A DNA stretch of 64,000 nucleotides from [Clostridium] scindens (GTDB taxonomy: Bacteria; Bacillota; Clostridia; Lachnospirales; Lachnospiraceae): NCBI RefSeq assembly GCF_019597925.1, contig NZ_CP080442.1, positions 3,549,501 to 3,613,500 of the forward strand, read 5' to 3'. A program made the position numbers and the translations under genes. Below, piece after piece: positions 43,504 to 52,408 of the stretch. Each line of letters starts with the position of its first letter. The stretch's first letter is position 1. Under the pieces are notes generated by a model. That model saw only the letters and a program-made list of their open reading frames with translations. It searched no databases and was not told the origin of the DNA.

Positions 43504-46500
43504 TTATTCTTCTACTGTTTCGAGTTCTTCTTCTATTTCCACTTCCTCAATGTCCTCATCAAGAACGATGTCGTCATCCAGAGATAACTCCGTATCCAGC
43601 TTGATGTCACGGTATTTTCTCATACCAGTACCAGCCGGTATATGCTTACCGATGATGACGTTCTCTTTCAGGCCGATCAGCGGGTCAACCTTGCCCTTGA
43701 TCGCTGCTTCCGTAAGAACCTTGGTGGTCTCCTGGAAGGATGCGGCTGACAAGAAGGAGTTGGTTGCCAGAGAGGCCTTGGTAATACCAAGCATGATCTG
43801 CTCTCCGGTTGCAGGCTCTTTTCCCTCTTTTTCAAGTTCATTATTTACATCTTCGAAGATCAGCCTGTCAACGTTCGTTCCCGGCAGGAACTCCGTATCT
43901 CCGGCTTCCTCGATGCGAACCTTCTTCAGCATCTGGCGCACGATAACCTCGATATGCTTATCATTGATCTCAACACCTTGCAGACGGTATACGCGCTGTA
44001 CTTCCTGGATCATGTAATCCTGTACTGCCCGCAGTCCCTTGATCTTAAGGATGTCATGCGGATTAACGCTACCTTCGGTCAGCTCATCGCCGGCTTCCAG
44101 TTCCGCGCCGTCCTGAACCTTGATCCTGGAACCATAAGGAATCAGATATGCCTTAGATTCGCCCGTCTCATGGTTGGTTACGATAATTTCGCGCTTCTTC
44201 TTCGTATCATTAATATTGGCCGTTCCCGCAAACTCTGTGATAATCGCAAGTCCCTTCGGCTTTCTTGCCTCAAACAACTCTTCGACACGAGGAAGACCTT
44301 GTGTGATATCGTCACCGGCAACGCCTCCGGTATGGAACGTACGCATGGTCAGCTGGGTACCCGGCTCTCCGATAGACTGGGCAGCGATGATGCCGACAGC
44401 CTCTCCCACCTGTACCGGCTCTCCGGTCGCCATATTGGCTCCGTAGCACTTCGCGCAGACGCCGCTGTGGGATCTGCAGGTGAGGATGGTACGGATCTTG
44501 ATCTTGGTCAATGGCTGGCCTTTTTCATCCACGCCCTTCTTCATAATGAGTTCCGCGCGCTTCGGCGTAACCATATGGTTTGCCTTCACCAGAACGTTTC
44601 CATCCTTATCTACGATATTCTCGCACAGGTAGCGTCCTGTAATACGCTCCTGCAGGCTTTCAATCTCTTCATTGCCATCCATGAATGCTTTTACATACAT
44701 TCCCGGAAGTTCGGCTCCCTTTTCTACGCAGTCGACTTCATGGATGATCAGTTCCTGGGATACGTCAACCAGACGCCTGGTCAGGTATCCGGAATCGGCT
44801 GTACGCAGGGCCGTATCTGACAGACCTTTACGTGCGCCGTGGGCAGACATGAAGTACTCCAATACGTCAAGTCCTTCACGGAAGTTAGACTTGATCGGCA
44901 GCTCGATGGTACGTCCCGTCGTATCCGCCATAAGTCCACGCATTCCGGCAAGCTGCTTGATCTGCTTATCAGAACCACGGGCTCCGGAATCGGCCATCAT
45001 GAAGATGTTGTTATACTTATCAAGACCGGACAGCAGCGCCTCAGTAAGGGCATCGTCCGTCGCTTTCCAGGTCTCTACGACCTCCTTATAACGCTCTTCC
45101 TCTGTTATCAGGCCACGCTTGAAGTTCTTCGTAATCTTATCCACCGTATCCTGCGCCTGCTGGATCATCTCCGGCTTCTGCGGAGGCACGGTCATATCAG
45201 AAATCGATACGGTCATGGCTGCTCTTGTAGAATACTTGTATCCAATGGCCTTTACCGCATCCAGCACTTCTGCCGTCGCTGTAGAGCCATGGGTATTGAT
45301 AACTTTTTCAAGGATCTGCTTTAACTGTTTCTTGCCTACATGGAAATCGACTTCCAGAAGCAGCTTGTTCTCTTCCACTTCACGGTCTACAAATCCAAGA
45401 TCCTGTGGAATGATCTCATTAAAAATGAATCTTCCCAGTGTAGACTCGATGGTTCCTGACACTTCTTCTCCGTCCGGCATAACCTTTGATACGCGCACCT
45501 TAATGCGTGAATGCAGGGTAATTGCCTCGTTCTCATAAGCAAGGATTGCTTCATTGACACTCTTGAATGCTTTTCCTTCTCCCTTTGCGCCAGGCCTTTC
45601 CTGCGTCAGATAATAGATTCCAAGTACCATATCCTGTGAAGGAACGGCAACCGGTCCGCCGTCTGACGGCTTCAGAAGGTTGTTCGGCGACAAGAGCAGG
45701 AAGCGGCATTCTGCCTGAGCCTCTACGGAAAGCGGAAGATGGACCGCCATCTGGTCTCCATCAAAGTCGGCATTGTAGGCCGTACATACCAATGGATGCA
45801 GCTTGATCGCCTTGCCTTCTACCAGGATCGGCTCAAATGCCTGGATTCCCAGCCTGTGGAGCGTAGGGGCACGGTTCAGCATAACCGGATGCTCCTTGAT
45901 AACGTCTTCCAGCACATCCCATACTTCCGGCTGGAGTCTCTCTACCATCTTCTTGGCATTCTTAATATTGTGGGCGGTTCCATTCTGAACCAGCTCCTTC
46001 ATAACGAATGGCTTAAACAGCTCGATCGCCATCTCTTTTGGAAGGCCGCACTGGTAGATCTTAAGTTCCGGCCCTACGACGATAACCGAACGTCCGGAAT
46101 AGTCGACACGCTTTCCAAGCAGGTTCTGACGGAAACGTCCGGACTTTCCTTTCAGCATATCTGACAGGGACTTAAGCGCCCTGTTTCCAGGTCCGGTAAC
46201 CGGACGGCCGCGGCGGCCGTTGTCGATCAGCGCGTCCACTGCCTCCTGCAGCATTCTCTTCTCGTTTCTTACGATAATGTCCGGAGCGCCTAATTCCAGC
46301 AGGCGTTTCAGACGGTTGTTCCTGTTAATGATCCTTCTGTACAGGTCGTTCAAGTCAGACGTCGCGAAACGTCCGCCGTCAAGCTGTACCATTGGACGCA
46401 GATCCGGCGGAATTACCGGGATCGCCGTCATGATCATCCACTCAGGCTTATTGCCTGATTCGCGGAAGGCTTCCACAACTTCCAGACGCTTCACGATTCT

Positions 46501-47136
46501 CGCGCGCTTCTGTCCGGTTGCTCCTTTAAGCCCTTCCTGCAATTCTGTATATTCTTTATCCAAGTCGATGGATTCCAGAAGTTCCTTAATAGACTCGGCA
46601 CCCATTCCTACGCGGAAAGAGCTGCCCCATGCTTCTCTGGCCTCCTGGTATTCCTGCTCGGATAACACTTGCTTATACTGAAGGTCTGTCTCGCCCTTAT
46701 CCAGTACGATATAGGACGCGAAATACAGCACCTTCTCCAAGGTTCTTGGGGAAAGATCCAGAATCAGTCCCATACGGCTTGGAATTCCCTTGAAGTACCA
46801 GATATGCGATACCGGAGCCGCAAGAGCAATGTGCCCCATACGCTCACGTCTCACGCTTGCTTTCGTGACTTCAACGCCGCAGCGGTCGCAGACTACGCCT
46901 TTATAGCGTATCTTCTTATACTTTCCACAGTGGCACTCCCAGTCTTTGCTAGGCCCGAATATCTTCTCGCAGAATAATCCGTCCTTTTCCGGCTTCAGGG
47001 TTCTATAGTTAATCGTCTCAGGCTTCGTGACTTCTCCTCTGGACCATTCCAGAATCTTCTCAGGTGATGCCAAACCGATCTTGATCGCATCAAAAGTCAT
47101 TGGCTGATATGATTGTTCCTTATTGTTTTCTGGCAT
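43504..47136 (-). CDS. rpoC: RNA polymerase beta' subunit
   Basis: A 1210-aa, complete core subunit. The N-terminal zinc ribbon (CHCGKYKKIRYKGVVCDRCG), the catalytic magnesium loop NADFDGDQ and the second cysteine cluster (CRSHSGVCAKC) are present. The acidic C-terminal tail (about 1180-1210) is typical of Clostridia. It follows rpoB by 14 bp. rpsL does not follow rpoC here, unlike in most Firmicutes. Confidence 0.99.
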   Translation of the reverse strand: MPENNKEQSYQPMTFDAIKIGLASPEKILEWSRGEVTKPETINYRTLKPEKDGLFCEKIFGPSKDWECHCGKYKKIRYKGVVCDRCGVEVTKASVRRERMGHIALAAPVSHIWYFKGIPSRMGLILDLSPRTLEKVLYFASYIVLDKGETDLQYKQVLSEQEYQEAREAWGSSFRVGMGAESIKELLESIDLDKEYTELQEGLKGATGQKRARIVKRLEVVEAFRESGNKPEWMIMTAIPVIPPDLRPMVQLDGGRFATSDLNDLYRRIINRNNRLKRLLELGAPDIIVRNEKRMLQEAVDALIDNGRRGRPVTGPGNRALKSLSDMLKGKSGRFRQNLLGKRVDYSGRSVIVVGPELKIYQCGLPKEMAIELFKPFVMKELVQNGTAHNIKNAKKMVERLQPEVWDVLEDVIKEHPVMLNRAPTLHRLGIQAFEPILVEGKAIKLHPLVCTAYNADFDGDQMAVHLPLSVEAQAECRFLLLSPNNLLKPSDGGPVAVPSQDMVLGIYYLTQERPGAKGEGKAFKSVNEAILAYENEAITLHSRIKVRVSKVMPDGEEVSGTIESTLGRFIFNEIIPQDLGFVDREVEENKLLLEVDFHVGKKQLKQILEKVINTHGSTATAEVLDAVKAIGYKYSTRAAMTVSISDMTVPPQKPEMIQQAQDTVDKITKNFKRGLITEEERYKEVVETWKATDDALTEALLSGLDKYNNIFMMADSGARGSDKQIKQLAGMRGLMADTTGRTIELPIKSNFREGLDVLEYFMSAHGARKGLSDTALRTADSGYLTRRLVDVSQELIIHEVDCVEKGAELPGMYVKAFMDGNEEIESLQERITGRYLCENIVDKDGNVLVKANHMVTPKRAELIMKKGVDEKGQPLTKIKIRTILTCRSHSGVCAKCYGANMATGEPVQVGEAVGIIAAQSIGEPGTQLTMRTFHTGGVAGDDITQGLPRVEELFEARKPKGLAIITEFAGTANINDTKKKREIIVTNHETGESKAYLIPYGSRIKVQDGAELEAGDELTEGSVNPHDILKIKGLRAVQDYMIQEVQRVYRLQGVEINDKHIEVIVRQMLKKVRIEEAGDTEFLPGTNVDRLIFEDVNNELEKEGKEPATGEQIMLGITKASLATNSFLSAASFQETTKVLTEAAIKGKVDPLIGLKENVIIGKHIPAGTGMRKYRDIKLDTELSLDDDIVLDEDIEEVEIEEELETVEE

Positions 47137-47150
47137 ACTGGCACCCCTTC

Positions 47151-50100
47151 CTATTCTTCATCTGACAAATCATCTAATTCAAAATCATCATCATCGGTTT
47201 CTTCAAACTCAATCTCGAAGTCGTCCTCTTCCGGCTCTTCTTCCACATCCACAAGTTCTTCTCCCTGGAATTCCTGTTCCGTGTAGCCTTTTGCTCCCAG
47301 GTCGTCTTCCTGATGATATTTTCTGTCTCCCTCTATCAGTGAGCGGAAATCTGTCTCTCCCATGTCGACAGTCTCCATGATCTCTACTTCCGTATTATCA
47401 TCTCTGAGCACGCGTACATCCAGTCCCAATGACTGCAGTTCTTTCAACAGCACCTTAAAGGATTCCGGGATTCCCGGCTCCGGTATATTCTCGCCCTTGA
47501 TGATGGCTTCATAGGTCTTTACACGTCCGATAACGTCGTCAGACTTCACAGTCAGGATCTCCTGCAGCGTGTAGGATGCTCCATACGCCTCCAGGGCCCA
47601 AACTTCCATCTCTCCGAAACGCTGTCCGCCAAACTGGGCCTTTCCGCCTAATGGCTGCTGCGTTACCAGAGAGTATGGTCCTGTAGAACGCGCGTGAATC
47701 TTATCATCAACCAGATGATGCAGCTTCAGGTAGTGCATGTGTCCGATGGTAACCGGGCTGTCGAAATACTCGCCGGTACGTCCGTCGCGCAGGCGGACCT
47801 TGCCGTCTCTGGATATCGGAACGCCCTTCCACAGTTTCCTGTGCTCTCTATTGTCAGACAGATACTGAAGCACTTCCGGAAGCAGTTCTTCCTTATGTTT
47901 TGCTTCAAACTCTTCCCAGCTTAAGTTGACATAATCATTTGCCAGGTCAAGCGTATCCATAATATCATTCTCATCCGCCCCGTCAAATACAGGCGTGGCA
48001 ATGTTGAATCCTAATGCTTTGGCAGCCAGTGACAGGTGGATCTCCAATACCTGCCCGATATTCATACGGGAAGGCACGCCAAGAGGGTTCAGCACGATAT
48101 CTAACGGACGTCCATTCGGCAGGAACGGCATATCTTCCACCGGAAGCACGCGGGATACTACACCCTTGTTACCGTGACGTCCGGCCATCTTATCGCCGAC
48201 AGAGATCTTTCTCTTCTGAGCAATATAGATACGTACTGCCTGGTTCACTCCTGGAGACAGTTCATCTCCGTTATCTCTAGTAAATACCTTTGCATCTACG
48301 ACAATACCGTACTCTCCGTGAGGCACTTTAAGAGATGTATCCCTTACTTCCCGCGCCTTCTCGCCGAAGATCGCGCGAAGCAGCCTCTCCTCTGCGGTCA
48401 GTTCGGTCTCTCCCTTTGGAGTTACCTTTCCTACCAGGATATCGCCGGCGCGTACCTCTGCGCCAATACGGATGATTCCTCTCTCATCCAGGTTCTTAAG
48501 GGCATCATCGCCCACTCCCGGAATATCACGGGTAATCTCTTCTGGTCCCAGCTTGGTATCACGGGCTTCTGCCTCATATTCCTCGATATGCACGGAAGTA
48601 TAGACATCTTCCTGCACCAGTCTCTCGCTTAACAGGACGGCATCCTCATAATTGTAGCCCTCCCACGTCATGAATCCGATCAGCGGGTTCTTTCCAAGCG
48701 CCATCTCGCCATTGGAAGTAGACGGACCGTCCGCGATCACGTCCCCTGCCTCAACCCGGTCGCCTTTGAATACGATCGGCCTCTGGTTGTAGCAGTTGCT
48801 CTGGTTGCTTCGAAGGAACTTGATCAGCTTATATCTCTTCAGATTGCCGTCATCCTGACGGATCGTAATCTCGGTGGACGTAGAACGCTCTACCACGCCG
48901 CCAGTTTCCGCGATCACGCATACGCCGGAGTCAACCGCAGACTTCTCTTCCATACCGGTCCCCACTACGGGAGCCTCCGTCATAAGAAGCGGCACTGCCT
49001 GACGCTGCATGTTGGATCCCATCAGCGCACGGTTGGCATCGTCATTTTCCAGGAAAGGAATCAGCGCCGTAGCTACTGAGAATACCATCTTCGGAGAAAC
49101 GTCCATATAGTCGAACATTCTTCTCTCATATTCCTGGGTCTCATCACGGTAGCGGCCGGATACGTTCTTGTGGATAAAATGTCCTTCCGCATCCAGAGGC
49201 TCATTGGCCTGCGCCACGTGATAATTGTCTTCCTCATCGGCAGTCATGTATACGACTTCTTCCGTAACTACCGGGTTGGCCGGATCGTCATGGTTGATCT
49301 TGCGGTATGGCGCCTCGATAAAGCCATACTGGTTAATCCTTGCATAAGTAGCAAGGGAGTTGATAAGGCCGATGTTCGGCCCTTCAGGCGTCTCGATCGG
49401 GCACATTCTTCCGTAATGCGAATAGTGTACGTCACGTACCTCGAATCCGGCACGGTCTCTTGACAGACCGCCAGGGCCCAGGGCAGACAGACGTCTCTTA
49501 TGGGTCAGTTCGCCAAGCGGGTTATTCTGGTCCATGAACTGCGACAGCTGGGAAGAGCCAAAGAACTCTTTTACAGCAGCCGTTACAGGCTTGATATTGA
49601 TCAGCGACTGTGGAGAGATGCCTTCCAGATCCTGGGTCGTCATCCTCTCCCTAACCACTCTTTCCAGCCTGGAAAGACCGATTCTGTACTGATTCTGTAA
49701 TAATTCTCCTACGGAGCGAATACGTCTGTTACCAAGGTGGTCGATATCGTCATCATTGCCAAGCCCATACTCCAGATGAATATTATAGTTAATGGACGCA
49801 AGGATATCCTCCTTCGTAATATGCTTTGGAATCAGGTCATGGATATCTCTCTTGATCGCATCCTTTAATTCGTCAATATCGCCGGCAGTCTCTTCCAGGA
49901 TGCCAGCAAGAACCGGGTAATATACCAGTTCGGTAACCCCTACTTCCTTCGGGTCAACATCTACGATGGAGGTAATGTCAACCATCATGTTGGAAAGGAC
50001 TTTGATATTTCTTTCTTCATCCTCTCTTTCAATCCACACATAAGGTACTGCCGCATTCTGGATCTGGTCTGCCAGTTCCCTGGTCACCTTCGTGCCAGCC

Positions 50101-51026
50101 TCGGCAATTACCTCTCCCGTCAGAGGGCTTGCAACGTCTTCTGCAAGAATCTGGCCTGTGATACGGTTCTTAAGCGCCAGCTTCTTATTAAATTTATATC
50201 TTCCTACTTTCGCGAGGTCATAACGTCTAGGATCGAAGAACATGCTGGTAATCAGGCTCTCCGCACTGTCTACTGCCAGAGGCTCGCCCGGGCGGATCTT
50301 CTTATATAGTTCCAGAAGACCTTCCTGATAATTGGTCGCCGCATCCTTCTCAAAACTTGCGATGATCTTCGGCTCTTCGCCAAAGAGTTCAACAATCTCC
50401 GGATTCGTGCCAAATCCCATAGCACGGATCAATACCGTGATCGGCACCTTCCTTGTTCTATCTACACGTACATAAAAAACGTCATTGGAATCCGTCTCAT
50501 ATTCCAGCCATGCTCCACGGTTCGGAATCACAGTCGATGAATACAGTTTCTTACCTACCTTATCATGCGCGATCGCATAGTAAATGCCCGGCGAACGAAC
50601 TAGCTGGCTTACGATTACACGCTCTGCCCCGTTAATTACGAAAGTGCCGGTGCTGGTCATCAGCGGCAGATCGCCCATGAATATTTCATGCTCATTGATT
50701 TCGTCTGTTTCTTTGTTGTGAAGTCTTACTCTCACCTTAAGTGGCGCAGCGTAAGTCGCATCACGTTCTTTACACTCTTCAATCGTGTACTTCACGTCAT
50801 CCTCGCACAAAGTAAAATCAACAAATTCCAGGCTTAAGTGACCACTGTAGTCAGCAATCGGGGAAATATCATCAAATACTTCTTTTAACCCCTCATCCAG
50901 AAACCACTGGTAAGAGTCCTTCTGGACCTCAATCAGGTTCGGCATCTGAAGAACTTCTTTTTGTCTGGAATAGCTCATGCGTGAACTTTTTCCGCTTTTG
51001 ATGGGACGAATTCTGTTTTTCTCCAT
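47151..51026 (-). CDS. rpoB: RNA polymerase beta subunit
   Basis: A 1291-aa complete subunit starting MEKNRIRPIKSGKS. The rifampicin pocket (GSSQLSQFMDQNNPL, then THKRRLSALGPGGL) has wild-type residues at the positions most often mutated in resistance. The C-terminus is extended and very acidic (about 1245-1291). Its own promoter lies at 51166-51195. The usual upstream rplJ-rplL genes are not adjacent. Confidence 0.99.
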   Translation of the reverse strand: MEKNRIRPIKSGKSSRMSYSRQKEVLQMPNLIEVQKDSYQWFLDEGLKEVFDDISPIADYSGHLSLEFVDFTLCEDDVKYTIEECKERDATYAAPLKVRVRLHNKETDEINEHEIFMGDLPLMTSTGTFVINGAERVIVSQLVRSPGIYYAIAHDKVGKKLYSSTVIPNRGAWLEYETDSNDVFYVRVDRTRKVPITVLIRAMGFGTNPEIVELFGEEPKIIASFEKDAATNYQEGLLELYKKIRPGEPLAVDSAESLITSMFFDPRRYDLAKVGRYKFNKKLALKNRITGQILAEDVASPLTGEVIAEAGTKVTRELADQIQNAAVPYVWIEREDEERNIKVLSNMMVDITSIVDVDPKEVGVTELVYYPVLAGILEETAGDIDELKDAIKRDIHDLIPKHITKEDILASINYNIHLEYGLGNDDDIDHLGNRRIRSVGELLQNQYRIGLSRLERVVRERMTTQDLEGISPQSLINIKPVTAAVKEFFGSSQLSQFMDQNNPLGELTHKRRLSALGPGGLSRDRAGFEVRDVHYSHYGRMCPIETPEGPNIGLINSLATYARINQYGFIEAPYRKINHDDPANPVVTEEVVYMTADEEDNYHVAQANEPLDAEGHFIHKNVSGRYRDETQEYERRMFDYMDVSPKMVFSVATALIPFLENDDANRALMGSNMQRQAVPLLMTEAPVVGTGMEEKSAVDSGVCVIAETGGVVERSTSTEITIRQDDGNLKRYKLIKFLRSNQSNCYNQRPIVFKGDRVEAGDVIADGPSTSNGEMALGKNPLIGFMTWEGYNYEDAVLLSERLVQEDVYTSVHIEEYEAEARDTKLGPEEITRDIPGVGDDALKNLDERGIIRIGAEVRAGDILVGKVTPKGETELTAEERLLRAIFGEKAREVRDTSLKVPHGEYGIVVDAKVFTRDNGDELSPGVNQAVRIYIAQKRKISVGDKMAGRHGNKGVVSRVLPVEDMPFLPNGRPLDIVLNPLGVPSRMNIGQVLEIHLSLAAKALGFNIATPVFDGADENDIMDTLDLANDYVNLSWEEFEAKHKEELLPEVLQYLSDNREHRKLWKGVPISRDGKVRLRDGRTGEYFDSPVTIGHMHYLKLHHLVDDKIHARSTGPYSLVTQQPLGGKAQFGGQRFGEMEVWALEAYGASYTLQEILTVKSDDVIGRVKTYEAIIKGENIPEPGIPESFKVLLKELQSLGLDVRVLRDDNTEVEIMETVDMGETDFRSLIEGDRKYHQEDDLGAKGYTEQEFQGEELVDVEEEPEEDDFEIEFEETDDDDFELDDLSDEE

Positions 51027-51165
51027 ATTGACGTTTCACTCCTCATATATTTTTTGGTTGGGCTACGAGATGCCCATAACAAATTGCCTAAATCACCGGA
51101 AACAGCCCGAAAGAGCCGATTCCTTGCGATATCATGGCATAAGTTTCCACAATAGCGCATTTTTT

Positions 51166-51195
51166 ACTATATCACATAGAATTCGGGCTTGTCAA
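51166..51195 (-). promoter_or_regulatory. Promoter of rpoBC
   Basis: Minus strand TTGACA (51195-51190), 18 bp, TATAGT (51171-51166), giving a leader of about 130 nt. I see no gene or clear RNA motif in the remaining 51196-51405. Confidence 0.7.
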
Positions 51196-51405
51196 CAGCT
51201 AATATAAATTTTTATTCATATCTTCCACTTCTACTTTTTTCCATTTTTCTTCCTTTCATAAGAGTCTTGCCACGAACGCCTCAATTCATCCCGATCTTCT
51301 GTTTATGAATCCATATTTTATCTTGTAAATCATTCCGTTATGGCCGCAACAATTATATTAATATAGAAGAAACAGATTTCATATTTTCTGAATATCTATA
51401 TGATT

Positions 51406-51744
51406 CTAGAAACGGAATCCATTTAGGCTTGGTACCGGCACGATCCCCTTCTTGCCAGGCTCATGCGTTCCCAGAGATGCCTCTTCCTGCTCTCTTGCAA
51501 GTTCCGGGTTCTCCGGCTCCCCTTTCTTCCTTTGCGGTGTCCCGGATATATCCAGCTGGCAGTTTTCTTCTTGCTCCGCTTCCTTCCCTGCCGCCTCCAG
51601 CAGCTGGGAATACCTCTCCGTACTCATTACCACCATAGAGCCGTATCCATTCTTCGTCAGATGGACCACTTCTCCCTTCTTCACCATCTTTTCAATCTCC
51701 GTAAATTTATTCCTCAAATCCGATATGGGCCTGATGTTGATCAT
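51406..51744 (-). CDS. Solitary Phd/YefM-family antitoxin-like protein
   Basis: 112 aa from the ATG at 51744 (AAGGAGGG upstream). Residues 1-55 match Phd/YefM antitoxins (MINIRPISDLRNKFTEIEKM, then GEVVHLTKNGYGSMVVMSTERY). The remaining half is a hydrophilic Glu/Lys/Pro-rich tail that does not resemble the usual toxin-binding helix. No RelE/ParE/Doc-type toxin frame lies on either side. Its promoter overlaps a perfect palindrome, as expected for autorepression. Confidence 0.8.
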   Translation of the reverse strand: MINIRPISDLRNKFTEIEKMVKKGEVVHLTKNGYGSMVVMSTERYSQLLEAAGKEAEQEENCQLDISGTPQRKKGEPENPELAREQEEASLGTHEPGKKGIVPVPSLNGFRF

Positions 51745-51770
51745 ACAAATCCCTCCTTTTCTTTTTCTTA

Positions 51771-51812
51771 TTTTATCATAATTATGATAAAATTTCCATA
51801 GAAACAAGTCAA
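51771..51812 (-). promoter_or_regulatory. Antitoxin promoter with perfect 22-bp palindromic operator
   Basis: Minus strand TTGACT (51812-51807), 17 bp, TATCAT (51789-51784). The palindrome 51771-51792 (core TATCATAATTATGATA) includes the whole -10. Confidence 0.8.
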
Positions 51813-52007
51813 CATCTCCACTATTTCCTTGCACGCCCGGACATTCGTTTGATTTTATCCTCTGCGATCTTCTCATTCCATGAATAGTTTTTCCGACACT
51901 GCTTAGACTAATTTCGTCGATTTGCTACTATTTTTGTAACTATTTGGTTGCATATTCAAATACGGCAGACGTCCTTCTAGTAACATATTTAGGAGGTGGA
52001 TATCATC

Positions 52008-52226
52008 ATGAAATTTCAACGGATAGAAGATTTGAGAATTGACCATGACCTGACCCAGAATGACATAGCCAAGATCCTGTCCTGCCAGCGCGAAGTATAT
52101 CGCCGCTACGAGAAAGGATCCCGCCAGATACCTGTTGATTACTTGATAAAACTGGCAAATTATTACGGCTGCAGCACCGATTACATTCTCGGGCTGACAG
52201 ACCGCAAGACACCATATCCTAAATAG
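52008..52226 (+). CDS. Small XRE-family helix-turn-helix regulator
   Basis: 72 aa from the ATG at 52008; AGGAGG lies 11 nt upstream. A single HTH_3 domain fills the protein (LRIDHDLTQNDIAKILSCQ, then YRRYEKGSRQIPVDYLIKLANYYGCSTDYILGLTD). It is monocistronic on the plus strand, followed by a strong terminator. Its target is not evident; its own gene, or the divergent antitoxin gene whose promoter faces it, are candidates. Confidence 0.85.
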   Translation: MKFQRIEDLRIDHDLTQNDIAKILSCQREVYRRYEKGSRQIPVDYLIKLANYYGCSTDYILGLTDRKTPYPK

Positions 52227-52228
52227 AG

Positions 52229-52278
52229 AAAGGCTGCCATGCCTGCCGGTTCAGCACCAGCGGCACAGCAGCCTTTTT
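52229..52278 (+). terminator. Terminator of the XRE gene
   Basis: AAAGGCTGC (52229-52237) pairs with GCAGCCTTT (52268-52276) around an inner TGCCG/CGGCA stem, followed by a T5 run. The 130 bp from here to the next gene show nothing further. Confidence 0.85.
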
Positions 52279-52408
52279 CAGCCTTCTGTCAATTCCTTAT
52301 AATTGCAATAATTATGCTCTCTTTTTACGCTTTATTATAGCCAGTATCACGGCAGCTGCCTCATCGAGGGCGGCTTTGCATCGCTTACGATTATGATATT
52401 GCTGGAAA

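Noticed and set aside
43954..44820. Plus-strand open frame of 288 codons inside rpoC, with similar frames over rpoB and feoB
   Set aside because: Antisense shadows of highly conserved genes. No family resemblance or translation signal.
47151..51026. Rifampicin or streptomycin resistance mutations in rpoB/rpsL
   Set aside because: The main resistance positions in both proteins read as wild type.
51196..52007. A toxin partner for the Phd/YefM-like protein
   Set aside because: No frame of suitable length with a ribosome site lies on either strand next to it. The only neighbour is the XRE regulator.
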